From: Prosthecobacter algae | GTDB lineage: Bacteria; Verrucomicrobiota; Verrucomicrobiia; Verrucomicrobiales; Verrucomicrobiaceae | Direction: 5' to 3' | NCBI RefSeq assembly: GCF_039542385.1 | Contig: NZ_BAABIA010000015.1 | Span: 1-48,698, forward strand | DNA: 48,698 nt | Shown: in pieces, positions 25,088-33,120 of the stretch | Position numbering within the stretch: position 1 is the stretch's first letter | How the letters are laid out: each line of letters begins with the position of its first letter | The notes under the pieces: generated by a model | The model's input: only the letters and a program-made list of their open reading frames with translations | The model's database searches: none | What the model was told of the DNA's origin: nothing | Translations under genes and position numbers: made by a program

Positions 25088-25618
25088 ATGACCATGCCCA
25101 ACGAAACCGCCAAGTCCGCAGCAGGTGGCCTGCCATTTGATTCCCCCGAAGACTGGAAAAACTTCTTTGAAAAGTTCGGGGCCAATGGCCGCACTTACCA
25201 GGATTTCACCAACCTCACGCCACAGAGCATGGAGGTCATCTACATGGTGGGCTACAATCAATACAACGCGGGCAAGTATGATGAGGCCGAGCGGATTTTC
25301 CAACTTCTGAGCGTGCTCAATCACTTCGAGCGTCGCTACTGGACCGGCCTCGCCGCCAGCCGAGAATTGCAGAAGAAGTATGATCTGGCCATCAAGGCTT
25401 ATGGTTACTTGGCCATGCTGGACATGGAAGATCCGCTGCCACCGCTGATGATGGCCAAATGCTTCCTAGCGGCAGGCAAGGTTGCCGATGCTGAAGGGGC
25501 CCTCCACGCCTGCATTTTTGTCTCCCGGAAGAAACCAGAGCATGCCGGGATCGTGGAGCAGGCGGAGAACCTTCTCGAACTGCTCTCCAAAAGCGAAAAC
25601 GCCGAAGCCAAGCCATGA
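25088..25618 (+). CDS. LcrH/SycD-family translocator chaperone
   Basis: A 176-residue class II chaperone (start at MTMPNETAKS; an ATG two codons later is equally possible). Three TPRs follow an N-terminal helix: MEVIYMVGYNQYNAGKYDEA, then FQLLSVLNHFERRYWTGLAA, then YDLAIKAYGYLAMLDMEDP and MMAKCFLAAGKVADAEGAL. This matches LcrH/IpgC in length, in the hydrophobic groove and in the PxxPxxxA region. It binds both translocators in the cytosol before secretion. Its TGA overlaps the ATG of the sctE gene, which indicates translational coupling with its client. Confidence 0.9.
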   Translation: MTMPNETAKSAAGGLPFDSPEDWKNFFEKFGANGRTYQDFTNLTPQSMEVIYMVGYNQYNAGKYDEAERIFQLLSVLNHFERRYWTGLAASRELQKKYDLAIKAYGYLAMLDMEDPLPPLMMAKCFLAAGKVADAEGALHACIFVSRKKPEHAGIVEQAENLLELLSKSENAEAKP

Positions 25619-27030
25619 ACATCACGACCAATCCGTCCACCATCGCCGGCTTCGACCCGGGCTCCCTCCACACCACGCTGAAGGAAGTCAAAAAGACAGC
25701 CACCGAGTCCCTCACCAAAGCTCTGACCCTGCTTAGCACGGTTGATTCGACAGGGATGCTGCCCCCCAAGGACGGCGTGATGCAACTGTCCGCTCCGAAG
25801 CTCAACATGAGCGCCGCCGATTTGACTCTCCGCATCGGCCTACTGCAAGATGCGCTGAATGAGCTGATGACGGCCGTCTCCAAGAACGAAATCGAAGGCC
25901 GCCTGAACGAGCTGAACCGCGAGAATCGTGAGCAACTCGACAAGATGAAGGACCAGATGAAGAATATCGAGAAGGAAGCTGAGAAGAAGCGGGAGGCTGA
26001 TAAGAAAGTAAATATTTTCCAAGCCATCGCCAACTTCTTCAAAGCGATCTTTGACATCATTTCCGCAGTCTTTACCGCCATTGCGGCCATTGGTTATGCA
26101 CTCACAGGGAACGTTGCGGCAGCAGCAGGTTTATTTGCGGCGACGGCAGCGCTCGCGGCTTCAGCCGTCATCAATCTAGTCATGGCGGTAGATTCAGTCG
26201 TCAAAGCCGCCGGTGGTGGCGGATTTCTCAATGACAAGGCCATTCAAGGCATGACCAAGGCCACCGAAATTCTGGGTTATGTCGCCATGGGTGCGGCAAT
26301 GGTCGGCGGCCTCGGCGCGATGGTCAGTGGCATCCGTCAAGGTGCCACCATGGCCGCAGGGAAGCTGGCTGAGAAAGGCATCCAACTGTCCACCAAGGAG
26401 ATCATGCAACAGTTGCCAAAAATCGGTGGAGAACTATTCCAGGAAATCGCCAGCAAAGGCACCCAGAAACTTGCCCTGGAACTGACCAAAGAAGGCATCG
26501 AAGAGGCAGGCAAGCAGGCGCTCAAAGAAGGAACCGAGCAACTCATCAAGAGGCTGCCGTCCGAAGTTGCGTTGGAGTTCGCAGAGGCCGCCGCTAAAGC
26601 TGCCGCCAAAGAAGGTGCCTCGGCGGGAGTCAAAGAAGCTGCCAAAAAAGCGGCCCTGGAAGCCGCAGGCGCTATCATGAAGGAATCCTTGTTTCAGGCC
26701 CTGCGGCCCTTCCTGGATCTTGCTGCACGGCAGGCCATTACCGCTTCCATCATTCAAGGCTCTAACCAAATCACCCAGGGCGTGGCTGGAGTCATCGTCG
26801 CGGACATCCGTGAGGACGCTGCAGAAGCACGGCGCAAAGCAGATGAGGCCGAAGCACAGGCCAAAGCCATCCAGGCCATGATCGAATTGCTGCGAAAGAC
26901 CATCGAGCAACTTCAGGAGGACCTTCAAAACATGCTGGAGTCCTCCATGGAAACGATCTCCTCCATCTTCAATGCGGCTGACGAAACTGCCAGTTCGATG
27001 AAGGACTTGATGCGCTTCCAGGCCGCCTGA
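25615..27030 (+). CDS. sctE: Major hydrophobic translocator, YopB/IpaB-like
   Basis: The 471-residue protein has the YopB/PopB/IpaB layout: an N-terminal chaperone-binding part, a strong coiled coil (about 80-135, Glu/Lys-rich), two hydrophobic segments (AIFDIISAVFTAIAAIGYAL and ILGYVAMGAAMVGGLGAMV) separated by an Ala-rich stretch, then long amphipathic Ala/Glu/Lys helices. It should insert into the host membrane and form the translocon pore with SctB. The start codon overlaps the stop of the LcrH-like gene. The Ala/Lys/Glu-rich C-terminal half is longer than in YopB, closer to SipB/IpaB. Confidence 0.85.
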   Translation: MNITTNPSTIAGFDPGSLHTTLKEVKKTATESLTKALTLLSTVDSTGMLPPKDGVMQLSAPKLNMSAADLTLRIGLLQDALNELMTAVSKNEIEGRLNELNRENREQLDKMKDQMKNIEKEAEKKREADKKVNIFQAIANFFKAIFDIISAVFTAIAAIGYALTGNVAAAAGLFAATAALAASAVINLVMAVDSVVKAAGGGGFLNDKAIQGMTKATEILGYVAMGAAMVGGLGAMVSGIRQGATMAAGKLAEKGIQLSTKEIMQQLPKIGGELFQEIASKGTQKLALELTKEGIEEAGKQALKEGTEQLIKRLPSEVALEFAEAAAKAAAKEGASAGVKEAAKKAALEAAGAIMKESLFQALRPFLDLAARQAITASIIQGSNQITQGVAGVIVADIREDAAEARRKADEAEAQAKAIQAMIELLRKTIEQLQEDLQNMLESSMETISSIFNAADETASSMKDLMRFQAA

Positions 27031-27070
27031 TTCCTTGTCGTTTCATAACACTCAATTTTCTACCAGCCCT

Positions 27071-28081
27071 ATGAACGTCTCCTTCAGCATTTCCACACCG
27101 ACCACCACACCGTCACAGGTCACGGACCCGAATCAGTCCCAGCCAACCGGTTCCACAAACAAAACCCTGACGGTCAGCATTACCTCGGGCACCGAGAATA
27201 TCCACGGCACATCCCCCCAGGCCATCACGCTGAATTTCCCCCTCATCGGCCCGGAAGACATCGCGCTCAATGAAGTGTTACAGCAGCTCAAAAACCTAGA
27301 TCTGAATGCGCTCAAGGGAATGACCACAACGGCTGCCGTGTTGTTGCTCAATCAGCAGGTCGGAGATATCGCAGCCAGCATGATCAAGGGCGGCAAGTCC
27401 TTCATTCAGGAAAATGCGGCGTCGCTGACCCAGATGTTCACAGGCATTGAAGAGCAGGCGAAGAAGGCGGAGACGCAACTCTTTGACATGATCAACAGCA
27501 GCACCTACCCGGATTTTGCCGAATTCCTGGGGAAGATGCTCATTGCTGCGCAGGAACTTCGTCAACTCGCCGGTGAAGCAAAACATCACCTGGTGATGGC
27601 TCAATACGACAACGTGCTGGACCAAGCAAAGCAGATGCAGATCGCGGCGGAGAAGAACTACGCTTCAACCATAAAGGAAATTGAGGCTGCGCGCGCAGAG
27701 GCCATCGGCAGCATCATCTCTGGGGCGCTATCCATTGCCAGCACCATAGGGGGTGGCGCCTACGGCGCGAAGTCTGGGGCTGGCCTCATGGGTGCGCAAC
27801 TAGGCAGCGGAGTGGGCCAGGCTTTCGGCCAGATCGTCTCCGGCGGCGCAGGTCTCGCCTCCGCTAAGATGAAGGAGGATGCTGCAGTGTTAAAACTCGA
27901 AGCCGATCTTGCAGGCGTGACCCAAAAGAAATTTGAGGCGACGCAGAAACTTTTGCAGGAGGCAGAATCCATCACGGAGGAGCTGGCCAACATTGCCAAG
28001 TCACTCTCCGATATGGTTCTAAAGCTCTATCAAGACTTTCTTTCCAGCCAGAACCAAATCCTTCAGAGAGCCAACATTTAA
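27071..28081 (+). CDS. sctB: Minor hydrophobic translocator, YopD/IpaC-like
   Basis: Starting at ATG (MNVSFSISTP), 336 residues. A Ser/Thr/Pro-rich N-terminus precedes helices, then a glycine-rich hydrophobic region (SIISGALSIASTIGGGAYGA, followed by GAGLMGAQLGSGVGQAFG) and a C-terminal coiled coil (about 270-330). This is the SctB plan and the position matches yopD after yopB. It would partner SctE in the host-membrane pore. A TTG 36 bases upstream is in frame but less likely. Confidence 0.82.
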   Translation: MNVSFSISTPTTTPSQVTDPNQSQPTGSTNKTLTVSITSGTENIHGTSPQAITLNFPLIGPEDIALNEVLQQLKNLDLNALKGMTTTAAVLLLNQQVGDIAASMIKGGKSFIQENAASLTQMFTGIEEQAKKAETQLFDMINSSTYPDFAEFLGKMLIAAQELRQLAGEAKHHLVMAQYDNVLDQAKQMQIAAEKNYASTIKEIEAARAEAIGSIISGALSIASTIGGGAYGAKSGAGLMGAQLGSGVGQAFGQIVSGGAGLASAKMKEDAAVLKLEADLAGVTQKKFEATQKLLQEAESITEELANIAKSLSDMVLKLYQDFLSSQNQILQRANI

Positions 28082-28192
28082 TGTCTCTCATGAAATACTT
28101 TCTGACCGTGTAATCCGCGATCCAGGAAAGGTTAAGAAAGGCAGTGATGATCGTGTTTTTGGATGCCGCGCAACATCTGTATGTTAAGAGCC

Positions 28193-28200
28193 GGGAGGTG
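28193..28200 (+). promoter_or_regulatory. Strong Shine-Dalgarno of sctW
   Basis: GGGAGGTG lies five bases before the sctW ATG at 28206. It stands out because the other T3SS genes inspected here have pyrimidine-rich leaders with no Shine-Dalgarno match. It marks the first gene of the apparatus operon. A weak promoter match (TTTTTG at 28156, 18-base gap, TATGTT at 28180) would leave a leader of only about 15 bases, so the true promoter may lie further upstream. Confidence 0.6.
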
Positions 28201-28205
28201 ACACC

Positions 28206-29108
28206 ATGAGTGCCATCGGCCCGGATGTGCGCGCACTTGTCAGCTCCTACTCAAGCAAAGAAGGACTGGCAGACAGCCTCGCCCAGGCGCAGCGCCAGGA
28301 AGGCAGCATCAAAGGCCAGACGGTCACTCAGCAAGATGCCTCCACCTCGCTGGCCAATGCTGCTGAAGAGATGACCTTTGCTGCCTCGGAAAAGGTTGAG
28401 AAAAAACTCTCTGAACGCAAGGCTGGCTCCAAAGAATCCCTGCGCCTGAATGCCACCGAGCTGGCAGACAAATACGTCAACATGATGGGCGATTCGCAGA
28501 CGCCCCGCAAGTTGCATGAGTTTCTTGATGCACTGAAGCAGAAGGGAGAAAAGGCCAGCGAGCAGGACATCCGCGACATGCTGAAGCGCGAGTTTAGCGA
28601 TGTGTCCGAGCAGTATGCAGCCATTGCTTTTGCTGAAGAGTCATTGAAGAACGAAGGCGGGCATGACGCACTTCTAGGCAAGGTCAGTTCAGTAAAGGAA
28701 ACGCTGCTCAAAGAGGCCGGACCCGCCATCCGCGCAGGCATCAACATCGCCTCTGATGTGCTTAGCTTTTCCAAGCAAGGTCTCGAACAACTGGAGAAAT
28801 TGCGGGATCTCTACCGCTACGCCGTGCTCGGTCGCCCGACTGTTTCAGACATGTATCAAGCCATTATGGGGCGCTATGGGGAGAGCCGCTTCACCCAGGC
28901 CTTGGACTTTTTGATACAGGCGGCGGGCAGTGACCTGGATGCCCATGGCATGGGCCCCTCCATTGAGTCCGCCCATCTCGAAACGGCGGTGAACAACATC
29001 AATTACGTCCAGCAAATGGGAAACCTCTATCGGGTGCTGGCCGAGCTGGTGGACAAAGTACGCCCTTCTCCAACCGCCTCATCATTTTCCTTCACGCATG
29101 GCCAATGA
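28206..29108 (+). CDS. sctW: T3SS gatekeeper, YopN-like
   Basis: A 300-residue helical protein of the YopN/MxiC/HrpJ gatekeeper family. The N-terminus is Ser/Gln-rich (secretion signal and chaperone binding). A middle region with EFLDALKQKGEKASEQDIRD and FAEESLKNEGGHDALLGKV, and the C-terminal GESRFTQALDFLIQAAGSDL followed by HLETAVNNINYVQQMGNLY, match the conserved gatekeeper repeats. With TyeA it plugs export until host contact or calcium withdrawal. It opens the apparatus operon and overlaps the tyeA-like gene by 11 bases in the +1 frame. Confidence 0.88.
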   Translation: MSAIGPDVRALVSSYSSKEGLADSLAQAQRQEGSIKGQTVTQQDASTSLANAAEEMTFAASEKVEKKLSERKAGSKESLRLNATELADKYVNMMGDSQTPRKLHEFLDALKQKGEKASEQDIRDMLKREFSDVSEQYAAIAFAEESLKNEGGHDALLGKVSSVKETLLKEAGPAIRAGINIASDVLSFSKQGLEQLEKLRDLYRYAVLGRPTVSDMYQAIMGRYGESRFTQALDFLIQAAGSDLDAHGMGPSIESAHLETAVNNINYVQQMGNLYRVLAELVDKVRPSPTASSFSFTHGQ

Positions 29109-29370
29109 ATACACAGCCCATGACCTTATGCGTGAGTTGCTGGAGATGACCACGCAACGGTGGATAGACCCCAATGCCTTCATTCAAATCACCAACAAAC
29201 TCGGCATCAAATCTTCGGAGATGCGCATCTACTTCCTCACCCAACTCCGTGAACAAGTGCGGCAGATTCCCTTAAAGCTGTATCCCGCCGCTGACACACG
29301 CGAAAAAATGCTCGATGCCCTGCAGCAAGCCATGGATACGGAAATCTCACGCGAGGAGGTGAACTCGTGA
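29098..29370 (+). CDS. tyeA: TyeA-like gatekeeper partner
   Basis: A 90-residue protein closely following TyeA: QRWIDPNAFIQITNKLGI (TyeA KRWxxxxxIExLAxxFxL), then EMRIYFLTQLREQVRQIPLK (TyeA EIKVRFYQDLKRMFRLFPL) and a C-terminal helix with an acidic tail. TyeA binds the C-terminus of YopN and is needed for the closed state. The start lies inside sctW, +1 shifted. In many other systems this module is fused to the gatekeeper; a separate gene is the Yersinia/Pseudomonas arrangement. Confidence 0.85.
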   Translation: MANEYTAHDLMRELLEMTTQRWIDPNAFIQITNKLGIKSSEMRIYFLTQLREQVRQIPLKLYPAADTREKMLDALQQAMDTEISREEVNS

Positions 29371-29759
29371 CCCTGATATCCGACACAGTGGCAGAATTTG
29401 GTCGCTCCATTGGAATGAGTGATTTGGTTCTGCGGGAAGACGGCACCCTGGTTCTTGACATGGAGCGACTTGGAGTGCTGGCCATTGAGCTGATCGGTGA
29501 GAGCCGGGAGAGTGTTTCCCTGAGCCTGATGAGGCGCATTGAGCCTCCTGATTCAGCCGCATGTGCCCGTCTGCTAGAGCTCTGCCACTATCGCAATCCA
29601 GCCCCCTTCCCCGCACGGGCAGGTCTGGCACGGGAGGGGGAACTGCTCTTTGCGATCCGCATGGATGCTTATCAGTTCACACTCCCAAACGTGCACCAGG
29701 CACTCGACTGGCTCACCGGACTGCAAGATCAAAGCAGCACATTTACACGGCCCAAATGA
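29367..29759 (+). CDS. sycN: SycN-like gatekeeper chaperone
   Basis: The 130-residue protein starts at GTG, overlapping the tyeA stop. It has the class I chaperone plan (EFGRSIGMSDLVLREDGTL, LAIELIGESRESVSLSLM, LLELCHYRNPAPF, LLFAIRMDAYQF, LDWLTGL). The position after tyeA and before sctX is that of sycN/pcr2. SycN pairs with YscB to escort YopN; a YscB-like gene is present before sctC. Called mainly by synteny and fold pattern. Confidence 0.75.
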   Translation: MTLISDTVAEFGRSIGMSDLVLREDGTLVLDMERLGVLAIELIGESRESVSLSLMRRIEPPDSAACARLLELCHYRNPAPFPARAGLAREGELLFAIRMDAYQFTLPNVHQALDWLTGLQDQSSTFTRPK

Positions 29760-30154
29760 TGCAGCTCCTCCCAGAAGCCTTTCAGCCGCGCATTGGTCTC
29801 ACCTCTATCGAAATCGGGGACGAATCTCCAGCACCTTTGCTTCCAGATGATTCGCATCTTCAGCCGATCAATGCCGCGGTGGAGCAGCAGTTAGAGGCCA
29901 TGCTAGAGGCAGAGACTTTTGAAAAAGTCGTGCTGGATGCTTTGCGGCCCCGGGTGCGCGATCAGAGCGTCTTGCATCCAAGTGTGTTTCACCCTTTGCG
30001 GGATGAAGTCATGCAGGCACTGCGCATGGAATCCGATACGCAGACAGACCCAGCGGTGATTCAGGAGTTGCACGAAGCTATCCACCTGCTTGACCACCTC
30101 AGGGCAGTTCATGATTTGGGAGAACAGTATCGCTATGCCTTGCTGAAGGGCTGA
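29756..30154 (+). CDS. sctX: SctX (YscX-like) export component
   Basis: The ATG overlaps the sycN stop, giving 132 residues. The C-terminal half carries the YscX pattern: FEKVVLDALRPRVRDQSVL, then HPSVFHPLRDEVMQALR, then a helix to the end. YscX is an early-secreted protein essential for needle assembly in Yersinia; it binds YscY and the export gate SctV. It is restricted to the Ysc-type lineage. The order sycN-sctX-sctY-sctV is identical to Yersinia, which strongly supports the call. Confidence 0.85.
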   Translation: MMQLLPEAFQPRIGLTSIEIGDESPAPLLPDDSHLQPINAAVEQQLEAMLEAETFEKVVLDALRPRVRDQSVLHPSVFHPLRDEVMQALRMESDTQTDPAVIQELHEAIHLLDHLRAVHDLGEQYRYALLKG

Positions 30155-30158
30155 CATC

Positions 30159-30557
30159 ATGAATACCTCTCCCGAAATCAACAGCAGCCACTTCTCTGAA
30201 AAGGAGGAATCCTTGCCTGTCTTTTTAGCTCTTGGCACGCGGCAGCGCGACTGGATGATGACCATGTCGTATCTGCACTTGGAGCAGCGAAAACCTGATC
30301 AAGCTCGCGTGCTGCTGCGCCTCGTTTATCGTGCGTTCCCAGACGATGCTGAGGTACAGCGCTGCTTGGCTCTTGCGGAGTTACTGGCAGGATCACCCGT
30401 CACCGCCGCACGTGTGGCGACGCGTGCTTATAAACAATGTGAAGCCCCTCTGCGGGTGCCAGTGGGTTTGATATTTGCCAAAGCCCTCTGGCAGCAGGGC
30501 CAGGAAGAAGCGGCACGGGATTTCCTGGCCAGCCTCCTTAACCACGAAAGACACTGA
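30159..30557 (+). CDS. sctY: SctY (YscY-like) chaperone
   Basis: A 132-residue TPR-like protein: WMMTMSYLHLEQRKPDQA, VLLRLVYRAFPDDAEVQRCL, ALAELLAGSPVTAARVA and a C-terminal helix GQEEAARDFLASLLN. YscY is a cytosolic chaperone-like partner of YscX that contacts SctV. The gene lies between sctX and sctV as in Yersinia. TPR character is clear; identity rests on synteny. Confidence 0.8.
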   Translation: MNTSPEINSSHFSEKEESLPVFLALGTRQRDWMMTMSYLHLEQRKPDQARVLLRLVYRAFPDDAEVQRCLALAELLAGSPVTAARVATRAYKQCEAPLRVPVGLIFAKALWQQGQEEAARDFLASLLNHERH

Positions 30558-30571
30558 CCTGCCCAACTCTC

Positions 30572-32674
30572 ATGGCCTCCATGCTCTCCTCTGTTCAAAA
30601 CGTCCTTTCGAAAGGGACAAAATACTACGACATCATCATGGCTGTCGTGGTGGTGCTGATCCTCTCAATGATGATCATGCCGGTGCCTCCTTGGCTGTTG
30701 GATGTGCTGCTGGCGGTGAATCTTTCGATCTCCATGCTTCTGCTCATGCTGTCCATGTATGTGCCGCACATCTTGGAGTTTTCGACGTTTCCCGCCATGC
30801 TGCTGGTGACCACATTGTTCCGGCTTTCGCTGAACATCACCACCACCCGGCTCATCTTGCTGGAGGCGCATGCGGGCGAGATTGTCTTTACCTTTGGCAA
30901 CTTCGTCGTGGGGGGAAATTTCATCGTCGGGGTGGTGATCTTCCTCATCATCACCATCGTTCAATTTGTGGTCATCACGAAAGGGGCCGAGCGCGTCGCC
31001 GAGGTGGCGGCACGCTTCACACTGGATGCGATGCCAGGCAAACAAATGAGTATTGATGCCGATTTGCGGGCCGGCAACATCACTCAGGAAGAGGCCAAAA
31101 AGCGCCGCAGCATGATCGAGAAAGAGAGCCAGTTGCATGGCTCCATGGATGGTGCCATGAAGTTCGTGAAAGGCGATGCCATCGCCGGCCTGATCATCAC
31201 CGCGATCAACATAACGGCTGGCATTGCCATCGGCACCCTGCAAAAGGGCTGGGAACTCGGCAAGGCCGTCACCACCTATTCCATCCTCACCATTGGCGAC
31301 GGCCTTGTATCCCAGATTCCCGCGCTCTTGATCTCCATCACGGCCGGCATGATCGTGACCCGCGTAGGTAATGAAGAGGAAGGTGGTGCGCTCGGTGGGG
31401 ATGTGGGGCGGCAACTGCTGTCCCAGCCCAAAGCATTGATGATCGCCGCAGGCTTTCTCTTTGCCTTCGCTCTCATCCCAGGTTTTCCCAAGATCCCGTT
31501 CATGATATTGGGCCTCATCGCAGGGGTCATCGGTTACGCCAATTTTCAGACCCAACACGCACCCGCTGCGGTCAATCATGACAAGCGCAACCTGCCCGCT
31601 GCTGCCGCAAGCGGAGCCAAACCCGCACTGAAACAGAAGCGGGATGATGGCGATGATTTTTCCGTCACGGTCCCCCTGCTCATGGATGTTTCCGCAGCGA
31701 GCCAGGAGGTCGTCGATGCCAACGCCATGAACGAGGAGCTGATCCGGGTCCGCAAAGCCCTGTATCACGATCTCGGAGTGCCTTTCCCTGGCATCCATTT
31801 ACGTTTCAATGAATCGCTCCCTGCTGGCCAATACAAGATCTTGTTGCATGAGGTGCCCATCGCTGAAGGACAGTTCCAGGTAAACTGTGTGCTGGCCCGT
31901 GAAAGGGCAGACTCCCTGCGCATGTTGGGCATCCCATTCACAGAAGAGAAACCTTTCCTCCGCGGCCTTTTGCCCCTCTGGGTGCCGCTGGACAGTGTCA
32001 AAGATCTGGAGAAAGCCAAGGTCCCCTACCTCGCACCCACCCAGGTCCTCACCTATCACCTCAGCATCATTTTAAAACGTTATGCGGGGGACTTCGTCGG
32101 CCTTCAGGAGACCAAGTACCTGCTGGAACAAATGGATGCCCAGTTCCCCGAAGTGGTGAGGGAAGTGCAACGTGTCCTGCCCGTACAAAAAATCACCGAA
32201 GTCTTTCAGCGTCTCGTGCAGGAAGAGGTCTCCATCCGCAACCTTCGCACCATCCTGCAGGCCCTCATCGAATGGGGCCAAAAGGAGAAAGAGGCAGTTC
32301 TGCTGACAGAATATGTCCGTGCGAGTTTGAAACGTTACATCAGTTACAAATTCAGCCGGGGGCAAAACATCTTGGCTGTGTATCTGCTCGAGCCAGGCCT
32401 GGAGGAAAAGATCCGCAAGGCCGTCCGGCAGACCTCTGCCGGTGCTTATCTCGCTTTAGAGCCAATGACGGTGAAGGCCCTTCTCGCCTCAGTGCGCAAA
32501 GAAGTTGGGGACATTATGGAAAGCAATCAACGCCCCGTCCTGCTGACTTCGCTGGATGTACGGCGCTACACCCGGAAGCTCATCGAACAGGAATTCTATG
32601 AGCTGCCGGTCCTGAGCCACCAGGAGCTCACCGAAGAAATCACCATCCAACCTCTGGGCCGGATCGCCGCCTGA
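30572..32674 (+). CDS. sctV: Export gate protein SctV (YscV/LcrD)
   Basis: The 700-residue protein belongs to the FlhA/LcrD family. Residues 20-330 hold eight membrane segments with family signatures: VPPWLLDVLLAVNLSISMLL, STFPAMLLVTTLFRLSLNI, FVVITKGAERVAEVAARFTL, DALPGKQM-like DAMPGKQMSIDADLRAG, and GDGLVSQIPALLISITAGM. The cytosolic C-terminal half (about 350-700) forms the nonameric ring that docks SctN, gatekeeper and chaperones. Length and motifs are complete. Confidence 0.97.
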   Translation: MASMLSSVQNVLSKGTKYYDIIMAVVVVLILSMMIMPVPPWLLDVLLAVNLSISMLLLMLSMYVPHILEFSTFPAMLLVTTLFRLSLNITTTRLILLEAHAGEIVFTFGNFVVGGNFIVGVVIFLIITIVQFVVITKGAERVAEVAARFTLDAMPGKQMSIDADLRAGNITQEEAKKRRSMIEKESQLHGSMDGAMKFVKGDAIAGLIITAINITAGIAIGTLQKGWELGKAVTTYSILTIGDGLVSQIPALLISITAGMIVTRVGNEEEGGALGGDVGRQLLSQPKALMIAAGFLFAFALIPGFPKIPFMILGLIAGVIGYANFQTQHAPAAVNHDKRNLPAAAASGAKPALKQKRDDGDDFSVTVPLLMDVSAASQEVVDANAMNEELIRVRKALYHDLGVPFPGIHLRFNESLPAGQYKILLHEVPIAEGQFQVNCVLARERADSLRMLGIPFTEEKPFLRGLLPLWVPLDSVKDLEKAKVPYLAPTQVLTYHLSIILKRYAGDFVGLQETKYLLEQMDAQFPEVVREVQRVLPVQKITEVFQRLVQEEVSIRNLRTILQALIEWGQKEKEAVLLTEYVRASLKRYISYKFSRGQNILAVYLLEPGLEEKIRKAVRQTSAGAYLALEPMTVKALLASVRKEVGDIMESNQRPVLLTSLDVRRYTRKLIEQEFYELPVLSHQELTEEITIQPLGRIAA

Positions 32675-32684
32675 CGCCTTCGTG

Positions 32685-33119
32685 ATGAATACGACATCGC
32701 CATCATACGACACCCTTCGCGAGCCCATGGCTCAACTTTGTGAGGAGCTAGGCATTGCGACTCCGTTCCCAAATGAACAGGGCGTCTTTGTCATCCAAGT
32801 CGAGGAGCAGGAACTGCGTTTCAGCCTTCTCAACAATGGCCGAGTGAACTTGGTCGGCGTCATCGGCAGAGCCGATGAAATCGCTGCTCTACGCCAGATT
32901 TCCCTTCAAGCCCTGCTCACCAGTTGCCTGACTCTGCAAGCCGTGCGCTTTGGAAAGCTCGGCCGCGAGGAGGTCCTCAGCATCGAGCCAGCGACGGATG
33001 AGTTGATCCTCTGGCACTCTTTAGACGGCCCAGATGTCTCCATCCCTGCCTTCTTCCAGACGGCGGAAGCTTTGCTGAACGAACTTGAGTTTTGGAAAAA
33101 CTGGCTGGCTCACCCTTGA
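32685..33119 (+). CDS. YscB-like class I chaperone
   Basis: Starts at ATG (MNTTSPSYD), 144 residues; a GTG one codon earlier is possible. It has the class I plan: MAQLCEELGIATPFPNEQGV, FVIQVEEQELRFSLL, VNLVGVIGRADE, a helix with LQALLTSCLTL, strand DELILWHSL, and C-terminal helix ALLNELEFWKNWL. Its place immediately before sctC is that of yscB in Yersinia, where YscB and SycN form the YopN chaperone. It ends one base before the sctC start. Confidence 0.65.
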   Translation: MNTTSPSYDTLREPMAQLCEELGIATPFPNEQGVFVIQVEEQELRFSLLNNGRVNLVGVIGRADEIAALRQISLQALLTSCLTLQAVRFGKLGREEVLSIEPATDELILWHSLDGPDVSIPAFFQTAEALLNELEFWKNWLAHP

Positions 33120-33120
33120 G

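Noticed and set aside
30665..31798. 377-residue minus-strand open frame opposite sctV
   Set aside because: His/Asp/Gln-rich antisense shadow of the SctV membrane domain.
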